48,486 bases of DNA from positions 1-48,486 of the forward strand of contig JAMCYD010000001.1 in NCBI GenBank assembly GCA_023473785.1. The letters are read 5' to 3'. This document shows positions 37,094 through 44,894 of the stretch, in pieces. Below the pieces are notes generated by a model, which had not been told where the DNA came from, ran no database searches, and saw only the letters and a program-made list of their open reading frames with translations. The translations under genes and the position numbers were made by a program. The stretch is from Patescibacteria group bacterium. GTDB lineage: Bacteria > Patescibacteriota > Microgenomatia > Levybacterales > UBA12049. Position 1 is the stretch's first letter. The number at the start of each line of letters is the position of its first letter.

Positions 37094-38752
37094 CTAAAGT
37101 CTGATATTAATGCATCTTTTTTTAATACTATATATTATATATTGCCCCTGATTGTTTTTATACATCTTATCAAAATTTTCCTCGAAGAAGGGCCTATTTA
37201 TTGAGAAATCAGTGGAGTCGCTTGGCAGATTAATTTCTACATAGTTGATATTATATCTGGAAATTTTTTTACAAAAAAGATCAACGTTATTAGAATTAAG
37301 CAAGTTTTTTCTCAAATTGTCTCTTGTCAATGTATCATAGCCTGCAGACCAGGGAAAGTATGGCCAGCCAAGAAAAATTTTTCTACCCGCTAAAGATGCT
37401 GGAGTATAAAGATATTGAATGTTAAGAAAAACAGAGCTAGGTGGAGTATTTTGCATAATCCATTTTACGTCTTGATTTATCGGATAGTCAGGAAGAGCTA
37501 TCTTGGAATCATTATATACTGGAAAAAAATCAATAATTCCTGAAAGTATTAAGAAGAAAAATAAAATAACAGCTATTGGCTTTAGTAAGTTTTTTTTATT
37601 CCAAAGCTTAACTAGAGAGTAAGAAGAAAACATGACTCCGATTATCATAAAATAGTTAAAAAATTTATGATTTGCAGCCATTTCGGGTGAAAATTGCATT
37701 GTGTTGCCAATAATAAAAAGAGAAAAAAATGCGATCAAAATTTTCTTGGCATTTTTTGGAGCAAAGATAAAACCAAGTGGAATTAAAATTATGTGAAGTC
37801 CAAGATTTTGAATCCAGTAATTTACAAAAGAGATAATAGTTAAATTAAAAGATGCAAGATATCCTGGAGAGAAAAAAGGTTTAAAAGTTGATCCGCCAGA
37901 CTCAAGATATTTATATTGAGGCAGCGCAATAACTGCTCCTATAGACAAAATTAACAATAAAGACTTAATTACTTTTGGAAATAATAAGGCAAGAATTATT
38001 AAAATAACAACAGTCATCAGAAAAACTGCTAGGTGAAAATAAAAATAAAATCCTAAAATTATTCCAAGCAATATTGACAATTTCAGACTTGGATTTTCCC
38101 TTTTTAAAACAGGATTTATAAATAAAAAAATTATGAGTAGAGAGATTGCAAAAGCCGGCGCTAAGTGTCGTTGATTTGTGTAGATGTTTAAATTCCAAAA
38201 CGCAGAGACGATTCCATTATCATACGGTCCGAATGAGGAAAATTTTTGATTGGAAAAAATTTCATAAATAATATTCTTTGACAAAGGATGATTTTTGAAA
38301 AAGTAAACAAAGCTGAGCGATCCATTAAAAAGAAATAAAATAACAGTTAAGATCCCTACACTTCTTGAAACAAAGATATTTTTTGCAAAATAATAAACTA
38401 TTAATAGTAGCCCAAAAAAACCTAATATAGATAAAATGTTTAAAGCAAGATTGATCCTAAGCCCTAGTTTTTCTAGAAATCCTACCATTAAATAAAATAA
38501 GAAATGGTAATGTATTGGAAGGCCCGGAAAAATAGGATACTGGGGGGGGAAATTATTTCCAAATGAAAAAGAACGGATTAAGGGTATCGTACTTGCAAAA
38601 TCACTCCAAGCTTTGGTTGCAATTAACATTGACCCGGCTTTATAAGAAAACGTAGAGAACATTAGCCAAGAGCTGAACAAGAGAGAAAATGTTGCAAAAA
38701 AAATTTCAACAAAATTATTCCTGAGAAATTTAATATATTTTTTATTCATCAA
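37094..38752 (-). CDS. GT-C-like polytopic membrane protein
   Basis: The 552-residue protein has about ten membrane segments and an extracellular loop after the first one (KAGSMLIATKAWSDFAST, GNNFPPQYPIFPGLPIHYHF) comparable to the acceptor loops of GT-C glycosyltransferases and of the neighbouring YYY protein. A C-terminal soluble part (LDYPINQDVKWIMQNTPPSSVFL, YNINYVEINLP) resembles the periplasmic tail of such enzymes. It probably works with the YYY protein in building a surface glycan. It overlaps the flavin oxidoreductase gene upstream by 11 bases. Substrate unknown. Confidence 0.75.
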   Translation of the reverse strand: MMNKKYIKFLRNNFVEIFFATFSLLFSSWLMFSTFSYKAGSMLIATKAWSDFASTIPLIRSFSFGNNFPPQYPIFPGLPIHYHFLFYLMVGFLEKLGLRINLALNILSILGFFGLLLIVYYFAKNIFVSRSVGILTVILFLFNGSLSFVYFFKNHPLSKNIIYEIFSNQKFSSFGPYDNGIVSAFWNLNIYTNQRHLAPAFAISLLIIFLFINPVLKRENPSLKLSILLGIILGFYFYFHLAVFLMTVVILIILALLFPKVIKSLLLILSIGAVIALPQYKYLESGGSTFKPFFSPGYLASFNLTIISFVNYWIQNLGLHIILIPLGFIFAPKNAKKILIAFFSLFIIGNTMQFSPEMAANHKFFNYFMIIGVMFSSYSLVKLWNKKNLLKPIAVILFFFLILSGIIDFFPVYNDSKIALPDYPINQDVKWIMQNTPPSSVFLNIQYLYTPASLAGRKIFLGWPYFPWSAGYDTLTRDNLRKNLLNSNNVDLFCKKISRYNINYVEINLPSDSTDFSINRPFFEENFDKMYKNNQGQYIIYSIKKRCINIRL

Positions 38753-40028
38753 TAAGCCTTGCTACTTTTTGTCCGAGCTCCACTGCATAATTTGTTCCCC
38801 GATCCCAAGGATAAACCTGCTGAATATTGGCAAGATAAACATTTGGAAGGGGTGTTTGAAAAGGCGGAACAATTTTAGAATAATTCACGGGAATAATTGG
38901 TTGAGCAAAAGGAACTTGAAATAATTTAAAATTTATAATTGATGATTTATAATTTCTATTTATTTTTCGTAAATAAGGATCATAAATTTTCAAAAGCTCA
39001 TCAGCAGTAATTTTCATATAAGGATGATCGGAAGGCAAATAATTTCCCAGATATACGATATGTTCATTATTATAGTGTTTGTTGTCTATAAAATTCGTGT
39101 GTTCAACGATTGCCATAATGGGTGATTTTTTATCGCAGACACTAAGCCAGTAAGTTCCATCCTTAAGAAACTTTTCCTTTAGTCTTAAAACTAAATTAAT
39201 GGCACCAAGGCCCTTTAGTGTCAGTAGCTCTCTTTTGTAATCTTCCGGTAGGCTTGGTGCGATTTTGATAAAAAAGAACGATGGTAAGGTTACAATCACC
39301 TTGTCAAACTTTTCATTTTTGGTCTTAGTCTTTAGGCTTTCTTGAAATTTTATCTCAGCCATTTCTTTGTCGCAAATTATTTCTTTTACTTCTGTATTAA
39401 AGTAAAGTTTTCCTCCTGCTTTTTCAATTTTGGCGACAAGTGTTTGTGCAAAAGCAAGAAAACCGCCTTGAGGATACACTAGGGATGGTGTTCTTTTTTT
39501 AATTCTTGCCCAAAACCAGGAAAGCGCGATGTCTTTTGTAAAATCCCCAAATTTATTTTTAAGCTGCGGCTCCCAAATTTTTTCATATGCTTTCTCTCCC
39601 ATAGTTTTTGATAAAAACTCTTCTGTCTTTATTCCTTCAAGTAATTTCCAGAAAGGAAAATAGCGCAAAATACCAATAACTCCCGCCATTCTAAATCGAT
39701 CAAAAACAGAAAGACGGGGGAATAAAATAACGCTTCTAGGAGAATCAAGTTGATACAAATTGCCATCAACATAGACAGATGTTTTTGGACGATTTATTAA
39801 AACTTTATAGTTTATTTCTTTTGCAAGATTTAAGATGTTCCTGTCATTTGTAAACCAGTGATGGTAGTGTTTTTCCAAAGTCCATTCCCAGCCAGGTTCT
39901 TTATAGCCGATTGCAAGTCCACCCGGTTTTGAATCTTTTTCAAAAACCGAAACTTCGTGCCCATTTTTTACTAAATCATAAGCCGCGGAGAGTCCTGTGA
40001 AGCCTGCTCCAATAATTCCTATTTTCAT
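38742..40028 (-). CDS. FAD-dependent amine oxidoreductase-like protein
   Basis: The 428-residue protein has the N-terminal dinucleotide-binding fold GIIGAGFTGLSAAYDLVKNGH with the acidic residue ending strand 2 (SVFEKDSKPGG), and the C-terminal YLANIQQVYPWDRGTNYAVELGQK FAD motif. It belongs to the NAD(P)-binding/protoporphyrinogen-oxidase-like group, which includes UDP-galactopyranose mutase relatives and phytoene desaturases. In this operon a role in sugar or polyprenol modification is plausible but unproven. Two heptamer tracts lie in frame (38923 and 39315), encoding KSSIINFKLF and LKTKTKNEK. Starts and stops overlap both neighbours. Confidence 0.85.
   Translation of the reverse strand: MKIGIIGAGFTGLSAAYDLVKNGHEVSVFEKDSKPGGLAIGYKEPGWEWTLEKHYHHWFTNDRNILNLAKEINYKVLINRPKTSVYVDGNLYQLDSPRSVILFPRLSVFDRFRMAGVIGILRYFPFWKLLEGIKTEEFLSKTMGEKAYEKIWEPQLKNKFGDFTKDIALSWFWARIKKRTPSLVYPQGGFLAFAQTLVAKIEKAGGKLYFNTEVKEIICDKEMAEIKFQESLKTKTKNEKFDKVIVTLPSFFFIKIAPSLPEDYKRELLTLKGLGAINLVLRLKEKFLKDGTYWLSVCDKKSPIMAIVEHTNFIDNKHYNNEHIVYLGNYLPSDHPYMKITADELLKIYDPYLRKINRNYKSSIINFKLFQVPFAQPIIPVNYSKIVPPFQTPLPNVYLANIQQVYPWDRGTNYAVELGQKVARLIDE
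38923..38957. repeat. Tandem heptamer AATTTAT-type x5
   Basis: AATTTAA AATTTAT AATTGAT GATTTAT AATTTCT, five units in frame in the flavin oxidoreductase gene, encoding NYKSSIINFKLF. Confidence 0.8.
39315..39342. repeat. Tandem heptamer GTCTTAG-type
   Basis: ATTTTTG GTCTTAG TCTTTAG GCTTTCT, four related units in frame, encoding SLKTKTKNEK. The unit is like the GTCTTTA repeat in the FemAB gene. Confidence 0.65.
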
Positions 40029-41404
40029 AAAGATAAGATGCCACCGCGAGTGAGAAGAAAGAGAAATATGCCAAAAGCAGTGATTACAATGCCTGTTATC
40101 CCAATACTGACAATATTAGGATTGCCCGGAGGAGCTGTTTTTTTTGGCAATATGGTTGGGGAGATACTGCTGATAGGGGGTATTGTCGGAGCAATTGTTG
40201 GAGTAGGCGTTAGAATAGGAGTCAGGGTAGGAGTCAGGGTAACAGTTAGTGTTGGTAAAGGAGATACGACTGGAGTGGCCGATGGCGTTGCTGATTCCGT
40301 AACTTGCGTTCCTGAGGCATAGATAACAAAAGACTGGGTTATTGTCCGCAGAATTCCAGATACATCTTTTGCAACTACAGATATGGTATGTGCCCCAGGA
40401 GAAAGAGGTGTGGGCGGACGATAAGTCCAATTACCCAACTTATCTGTGGTTACTTGAGTTTGTATATTTTCGGGGGAATGAATAGTTATCGAAACACTAC
40501 TGTTGGGAAGGGCAATTCCTGAGAATTTTGGCTGCTGATCAGAAAAACCTTGGTTTTTTTGGGATGCTAAAATCTCCAAGTTTTTTCCAGTCGGAACTGA
40601 AGAGGGAATGGGAAGAGAGGAAAAAATCTTAGCAGATTCCGAAGCCAAGGGTTGAGGGATTATTGTGAAGTCGTAGTCATTGGACAAGATTATTGGCGGC
40701 ACAGAGCTTGTTTGTCCAACTGAAAGTTGCACATTAGATGAAAGATTTCCTGAAACAGCAAGCATTTTAATTACAGAACTACTCTGTAAGCTAAGATAAG
40801 AGGATAGATCTTTGGTTCTAAGAAAGTTCAAAGGAATTTCATAGCTTCCATCTTCTTTTGTAAGAGCAGATATAATCTGCGCATTTTCTGACGTAAGATA
40901 AACTATGGTTTCTTTGGAAGGGTTTCCGCTGGATAATAAGACTTTGCCGACAATTTTTCCTTGAGATATGGGTGGAAGCTTAATATTTGGTCCAGTTTTT
41001 ACAGTAAAAGGGATCTCATTTTGTAGAAATGTCTCCTGCCCTGACGTAATTGAGAAATAATAAGAAGTTTGGGGAGTTAAATTTTTTACTGTTATGCTAT
41101 GAACTGTATGGGGAGAGAGGGAGTTCTTTTGTCTATCTCTATCATCCAGCGCGCTAGATCCTAAATTTTTATCTTTGCCAAAATTCACAGAACCAAGTAC
41201 ATTGGCGTCTGTTGTAAAGGATACGGTGAATGAGGTGTCTTGAATATTGGTAATTCTCACATTTTTAGGGGAGTTTGAAGGTCCAGCAAGACTTGTAAAA
41301 ATTGCCCCTTTTTCTACAAGAAATGTGGTCAGTCCTATCCCGATTACTATTATAAATAGTCCTAAAATTGTTGGAATGCGTTTATTCCAGACGGTATTAT
41401 TCAT
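40025..41404 (-). CDS. Membrane-anchored surface protein with Fn3 and Ig-like domains
   Basis: The 459-residue protein has an N-terminal anchor (IPTILGLFIIVIGIGLTTFLV), a fibronectin type III-like domain (residues 40-135: SPKNVRITNIQDTSFTVSFT), a carboxypeptidase-regulatory-like domain (GKVLLSSGNPSKETIVYL), a bacterial Ig-like domain (SVSITIHSPENIQTQVTTDK, PGAHTISVVAKDVSG), a Pro/Thr-rich stalk (TVTLTPTLTPILTPTPTI) and a C-terminal membrane segment (VSIGITGIVITAFGIFLFLL). It is likely displayed on the surface and may be part of, or exported with, the PilN/PilO assembly. It overlaps both neighbours by 4 bases. Confidence 0.8.
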   Translation of the reverse strand: MNNTVWNKRIPTILGLFIIVIGIGLTTFLVEKGAIFTSLAGPSNSPKNVRITNIQDTSFTVSFTTDANVLGSVNFGKDKNLGSSALDDRDRQKNSLSPHTVHSITVKNLTPQTSYYFSITSGQETFLQNEIPFTVKTGPNIKLPPISQGKIVGKVLLSSGNPSKETIVYLTSENAQIISALTKEDGSYEIPLNFLRTKDLSSYLSLQSSSVIKMLAVSGNLSSNVQLSVGQTSSVPPIILSNDYDFTIIPQPLASESAKIFSSLPIPSSVPTGKNLEILASQKNQGFSDQQPKFSGIALPNSSVSITIHSPENIQTQVTTDKLGNWTYRPPTPLSPGAHTISVVAKDVSGILRTITQSFVIYASGTQVTESATPSATPVVSPLPTLTVTLTPTLTPILTPTPTIAPTIPPISSISPTILPKKTAPPGNPNIVSIGITGIVITAFGIFLFLLTRGGILSL

Positions 41405-41691
41405 GGCAATATATCAGTTCTTATTATTGGTCGCGTAGTCTCTGGGACAGCAGTGGTTGCGCTTTCGCTCCCTGCCGTATTTTTTATTTCGTAGATTGGT
41501 AATATTTTTTCTCTTTTCTTAAGATTCTCAATAGTTTTTGTATCAAAATCAGGATTTATTGGAATAATTTGCATTGTTGTCGATGTTGATATGGTATTCA
41601 CCGCTAAGTTGTGATACACGCTAAAAATAATCCAAAGAAGGACTACTATAACAGTGGATGCTAATAGAAAAAGAATATCTTTCTGCTTCAT
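41401..41691 (-). CDS. Small membrane-anchored protein in the pilus-type operon
   Basis: The 96-residue protein has one N-terminal membrane segment (KDILFLLASTVIVVLLWIIF) and a polar extracytoplasmic tail (ISTSTTMQIIPINPDFDTKTIENLKKREKIL). Its place directly after PilO suggests a PilP-like accessory of the inner-membrane pilus platform, but no sequence signature confirms this. It starts 3 bases after the PilO-like stop and overlaps the surface protein gene by 4 bases. Confidence 0.65.
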   Translation of the reverse strand: MKQKDILFLLASTVIVVLLWIIFSVYHNLAVNTISTSTTMQIIPINPDFDTKTIENLKKREKILPIYEIKNTAGSESATTAVPETTRPIIRTDILP

Positions 41692-41694
41692 GTT

Positions 41695-42318
41695 TTATTT
41701 TTTAAAATAAGCCTTTCCTAAAATATCAATTTGTAGAACTCCAGCTTGATCGCCCTTTTTATTTATAGAAATCGTTTCTATGGAGATTACTCTTTGCATA
41801 TTCACAAGAGTTGATAAAAACTTTATCAGATCGTTATAGCTTCCCTGCAGGGAGGCAGAAAAGGAAAAAGAAGAATATTTGTTTTGGTTGGTTGAGGAGC
41901 TTACAGCTTCTACTTGAAAACTTTGTAGATTGTTAAATGTAACGTTGGAATTCTTAGCAATCGACTGTATCTGTCCTAAGAGAAGAGGCACTTCGGGATC
42001 TTGGGGAATGCTATCAAGCACAACCGGTACGTCAGTTTGCATAAGGCTATATTTTTGCTGAAGAGCCGATAGATTATTAATTTTTTCTTGCAATTTTTGA
42101 TCAACAAATTTATTGTCGGCTAACTCCTTTCTGAGTTTTGCAATTGTTGAAAGAGTTGGGTTAATTGCGAATAATCCCAGAAAGGAAAGTGCTATGAGAG
42201 AGAGAAAAAGACTTGCAGATCTTTGGGCTTTCTCCTTTCTGAAATCAGGGAAAAGCTCCAAGTATTTACTATTCTTGATACTCCTAAAAATGTTACCTAT
42301 ATTAGTTGTTTTTGCCAT
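41695..42318 (-). CDS. PilO-like type IV pilus assembly protein
   Basis: The 207-residue protein has the PilO order: short cytoplasmic N terminus, one membrane segment (RSASLFLSLIALSFLGLFAI), a coiled-coil (TIAKLRKELADNKFVDQKLQEKI) and a ferredoxin-like end (VTFNNLQSFQVEAV, SFSFSASLQGSYNDLIKFLS). PilO pairs with PilN to link the pilus motor to the outer parts of the machine. The frame extends to 42360, but ATG 42318 (MAKTTN) is the better start; it overlaps the PilN-like gene by 17 bases. Confidence 0.8.
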   Translation of the reverse strand: MAKTTNIGNIFRSIKNSKYLELFPDFRKEKAQRSASLFLSLIALSFLGLFAINPTLSTIAKLRKELADNKFVDQKLQEKINNLSALQQKYSLMQTDVPVVLDSIPQDPEVPLLLGQIQSIAKNSNVTFNNLQSFQVEAVSSSTNQNKYSSFSFSASLQGSYNDLIKFLSTLVNMQRVISIETISINKKGDQAGVLQIDILGKAYFKK

Positions 42319-42865
42319 AAGAATCTTTCGTTTGTGAAAGAGTAGCCGTGATACCGACATTGATAAGACTATTTGATAATTTATTTTCTATCTTGTCTAT
42401 GCTGACACTTTTAATGCCAGGATAATTTTTTAATAGATTTACAAAATTACCCAAAGAGGAAACGAATTGAACATTTGCGCCTATGCTAATTCTGTTTTCA
42501 GAAATAAGGAAACTCTGAAAAGTCACTCCCGCAGGGGCAAAAGAGATAATATCTTTTAAGATTTTTATTTTTTTTTCTCCAAGATTTGAAAAATTGGATG
42601 CTATATCAAGCCTGTCTTGAAAATTTCGATAAGTATCCTCGCGATTCTTAAGATATCCTACAATAGTCTGTTCTTGTTTAATTTTTGAATGAAGATCAAT
42701 TAGTTCCCTATCAAGAGAAAACCTATATAAAAAAGCGGATAGTGCAATAAGTTCTGTAATTATTACAACGAGCCGTCCTATCGTTAATGCCCAGTTTATA
42801 AATTTATCAAAGAAATCTACATTTTCTCCTCCCAATAAATTTATAGATGGGTTTCCTTTTTTCAT
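42302..42865 (-). CDS. PilN-like type IV pilus assembly protein
   Basis: The 187-residue protein begins with SINLLGGENVDFFD, close to the PilN motif INLLP that binds PilM, followed by a membrane segment (LVVIITELIALSAFLYRF), a coiled-coil (LDLHSKIKQEQTIVGYLKNRE) and a C-terminal ferredoxin-like domain (VTFQSFLISENRISIGANVQ, KSVSIDKIENKL). It is the first gene of the seven-gene leftward operon. No PilM gene precedes it: rpsT lies upstream. The partner PilM is presumably encoded elsewhere. Confidence 0.8.
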   Translation of the reverse strand: MKKGNPSINLLGGENVDFFDKFINWALTIGRLVVIITELIALSAFLYRFSLDRELIDLHSKIKQEQTIVGYLKNREDTYRNFQDRLDIASNFSNLGEKKIKILKDIISFAPAGVTFQSFLISENRISIGANVQFVSSLGNFVNLLKNYPGIKSVSIDKIENKLSNSLINVGITATLSQTKDSYGKNN

Positions 42866-42874
42866 CGCACTTTT

Positions 42875-42903
42875 AGTCTAGGGATTTTTTTAGCTTTTGT
42901 CAA
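42875..42903 (-). promoter_or_regulatory. TTGACA-17-TAGACT promoter of the pilN-to-YYY operon
   Basis: On the minus strand, -35 TTGACA (42898-42903), 17 bases, -10 TAGACT (42875-42880), then 9 bases to ATG 42865. It begins directly after the rpsT stop. Confidence 0.65.
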
Positions 42904-42908
42904 AAAAA

Positions 42909-43190
42909 TTATGAGGATTTTTTAGCTGAGGAAGTCTTCTTCGTTTTGACGGTCTTTTTGCTGATTAATTTTGCGATTTTTGATTTTATCCTTGCCGCTT
43001 TATTCTTGTGGATAATATTTTTTTTGGCGGCTTTATCTGCTAATTTTACTACTTCAGTGATAAATTTCTCACTTGGATTTTTTATCGCTTTTTTGATAGA
43101 AGTCCTTAAAAGATCTTTTAACTCTCTATTGCTTTCTTTTCTTTTTTTATCTTTCCTTAATTTTTTCTGAGCTGATTTTGTTACTGGCAT
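42909..43190 (-). CDS. rpsT: Small ribosomal subunit protein bS20
   Basis: The 93-residue, very basic protein matches S20: SAQKKLRKDKKRKESNRELKDLLRTSIKKAI, ADKAAKKNIIHKNKAARIKSKIAKL, with a Lys/Ser-rich tail. S20 binds 16S rRNA early in 30S assembly. It has its own extended -10 promoter 6 bases upstream of the ATG, and its stop lies just before the pilN operon promoter. It is divergent from murJ. Confidence 0.95.
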   Translation of the reverse strand: MPVTKSAQKKLRKDKKRKESNRELKDLLRTSIKKAIKNPSEKFITEVVKLADKAAKKNIIHKNKAARIKSKIAKLISKKTVKTKKTSSAKKSS

Positions 43191-43196
43191 AGGTAG

Positions 43197-43205
43197 ATTT
43201 TACCA
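43197..43205 (-). promoter_or_regulatory. Extended -10 promoter of rpsT
   Basis: TGGTAAAAT on the minus strand, 6 bases before ATG 43190, back to back with the murJ -10 at 43206-43214. Confidence 0.6.
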
Positions 43206-43214
43206 TGTTATACT
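43206..43214 (+). promoter_or_regulatory. Extended -10 promoter of murJ-purM
   Basis: TGTTATACT begins at the base after the rpsT -10 element. An ATG at 43225 opens a 4-codon frame whose TGA overlaps the murJ ATG (43236). A TATAAT also directly precedes the murJ ATG (43230-43235). Confidence 0.5.
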
Positions 43215-43235
43215 GTAAAAAACAATGAATATAAT

Positions 43236-44894
43236 ATGACAAATAACTTTCTTAGGAAAGGCCTCAGTATTCTAGTTTCTCGCCAGACCAACATTTTAAC
43301 TGCTGCTTTTATTATCATGGCGACCATCCTTCTTTCTCAGGTGCTAGGACTTGTCAGACAAAGACTTTTGGTTGCAATCTTTGGGGCGTCAGACATATTG
43401 GGAGTATATCTTGCATCATCAAGGCTTCCAGATTTTTTATTCCAACTTGTTATTGCAGGAGCTCTTTCCTCTGCATTTATTCCGGTCTTTTCCGATTATT
43501 TAGGGAAACAAAAATACGAGGAAGCGCATAGGGTTGCATCTACTCTTCTTGTTCTGGGGTTAATCTCTTTTTCGATACTTGCAGTTATACTTTTTATTTT
43601 TGCAGGTGTTTTTTCAAAGATGATGGCTCCGGGCTTCTCAAGTGAACAAATAACAATGATGGCCACTCTTATGAGAATAATTATCATTGGTGAATTGTTT
43701 TTTATTGTCGGCAGCTTTTTTTCGGCTGTTCTTCAATCGTACAATCATTTTTTTATTCCAGGAATCGCTGCAGCGCTTTATAATCTTGGAATGATTATCT
43801 CCATTATAATTTTTTACCCACTGGCTGGAATTTTCTCAGCAGCTTACGGGGTAATACTTGGAGCATTTATTTTTGTTGTTATTCAGTTGCCGCTAATAAA
43901 AGATGTCAAATTTGCTTTTAAGCCATCTTTCTCCATCAAGGAAAGCGGAATTATTCAAGTAGTAAAACTTATGTGGCCGAGAACCCTATCAATTGCAATC
44001 TTTCAGCTAGGTACCGTAATAACTGTTACCTTAGTTTCTTTCTTGCCATTTCCCGGCAGAAATTATGTAATTTTCGATTATGCCCAGACACTCGCTTTTG
44101 CGCCCGTTGTTCTTTTCGGTCAGGCAATAGCTCAGGCTGCTTTTCCAGTCTTATCAAGGGAAAAAGATAAATTAGAAGATTTCAAAACAACTTTTATTAC
44201 GAGTTTTAATCAGATGCTTTATCTGGTGCTTCCAATATCTGTCCTTTTTTTTGTCCTTCGTATTCCAATCGTGCGACTTATCTATGGAGCAGCTCAATTC
44301 GATTGGGGAGCAACAGTTCTAACCGGAAGAACCCTTGCCTTTTTTAGCCTGTCTATTTTTGCCCAGTCTCTTACCTATTTAGTCTCTCGAGGTTTTTATG
44401 CACTTCATGACACCAAAATTCCTCTTATCGTTGGGACAGCAACGACAATACTTATGATTGGTCTTGGAGCGCTATTTATTTTTGTAAATCATCTGGGAGT
44501 AGAAAGTCTGGCAATTGCTTTTTCAATCGCAAGTATTGCTAATCTATTAATTTCTTTTTTCCTACTTGATAGAAAAATAGGAGGTTTTAGAAAATCCACA
44601 TTGCTTTTTTCAATTGCAAAAATTTCTCTTGCCACAATTTTTACCGGTCTTGCTCTTTATGTCCCGATAAAACTTTTGGATAAGTTAGTTTTTGATACAA
44701 CCAAGACCATAAATCTGATCCTTTTAACAGGAGTATCAAGTTTCCTGGGACTCTCTCTTTATCTTTTTCTAACCTGGCTTTTTGATGTGAAAGAAGCCTC
44801 AACTTTTCTTCTGATATTTAGAAAAATTGGCAACTGGAGAGAAATACTTAGGAGAAGCGAAGAAGCCATCGACGGAACAAGTTTTAAGGTGTGA
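43236..44894 (+). CDS. murJ: Lipid II flippase MurJ
   Basis: MurJ moves lipid II across the membrane for peptidoglycan synthesis. The 552-residue protein has about 14 membrane segments of the MOP fold and family motifs: LLSQVLGLVRQRLLVAIFGASDILGVYLASSRLPDF (residues 34-66, fragments), ALSSAFIPVFSDYL and LPISVLFFVLRIPIVRLIYG. It starts under an extended -10 promoter shared with purM. Its TGA overlaps the purM ATG by one base. Confidence 0.95.
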   Translation: MTNNFLRKGLSILVSRQTNILTAAFIIMATILLSQVLGLVRQRLLVAIFGASDILGVYLASSRLPDFLFQLVIAGALSSAFIPVFSDYLGKQKYEEAHRVASTLLVLGLISFSILAVILFIFAGVFSKMMAPGFSSEQITMMATLMRIIIIGELFFIVGSFFSAVLQSYNHFFIPGIAAALYNLGMIISIIIFYPLAGIFSAAYGVILGAFIFVVIQLPLIKDVKFAFKPSFSIKESGIIQVVKLMWPRTLSIAIFQLGTVITVTLVSFLPFPGRNYVIFDYAQTLAFAPVVLFGQAIAQAAFPVLSREKDKLEDFKTTFITSFNQMLYLVLPISVLFFVLRIPIVRLIYGAAQFDWGATVLTGRTLAFFSLSIFAQSLTYLVSRGFYALHDTKIPLIVGTATTILMIGLGALFIFVNHLGVESLAIAFSIASIANLLISFFLLDRKIGGFRKSTLLFSIAKISLATIFTGLALYVPIKLLDKLVFDTTKTINLILLTGVSSFLGLSLYLFLTWLFDVKEASTFLLIFRKIGNWREILRRSEEAIDGTSFKV

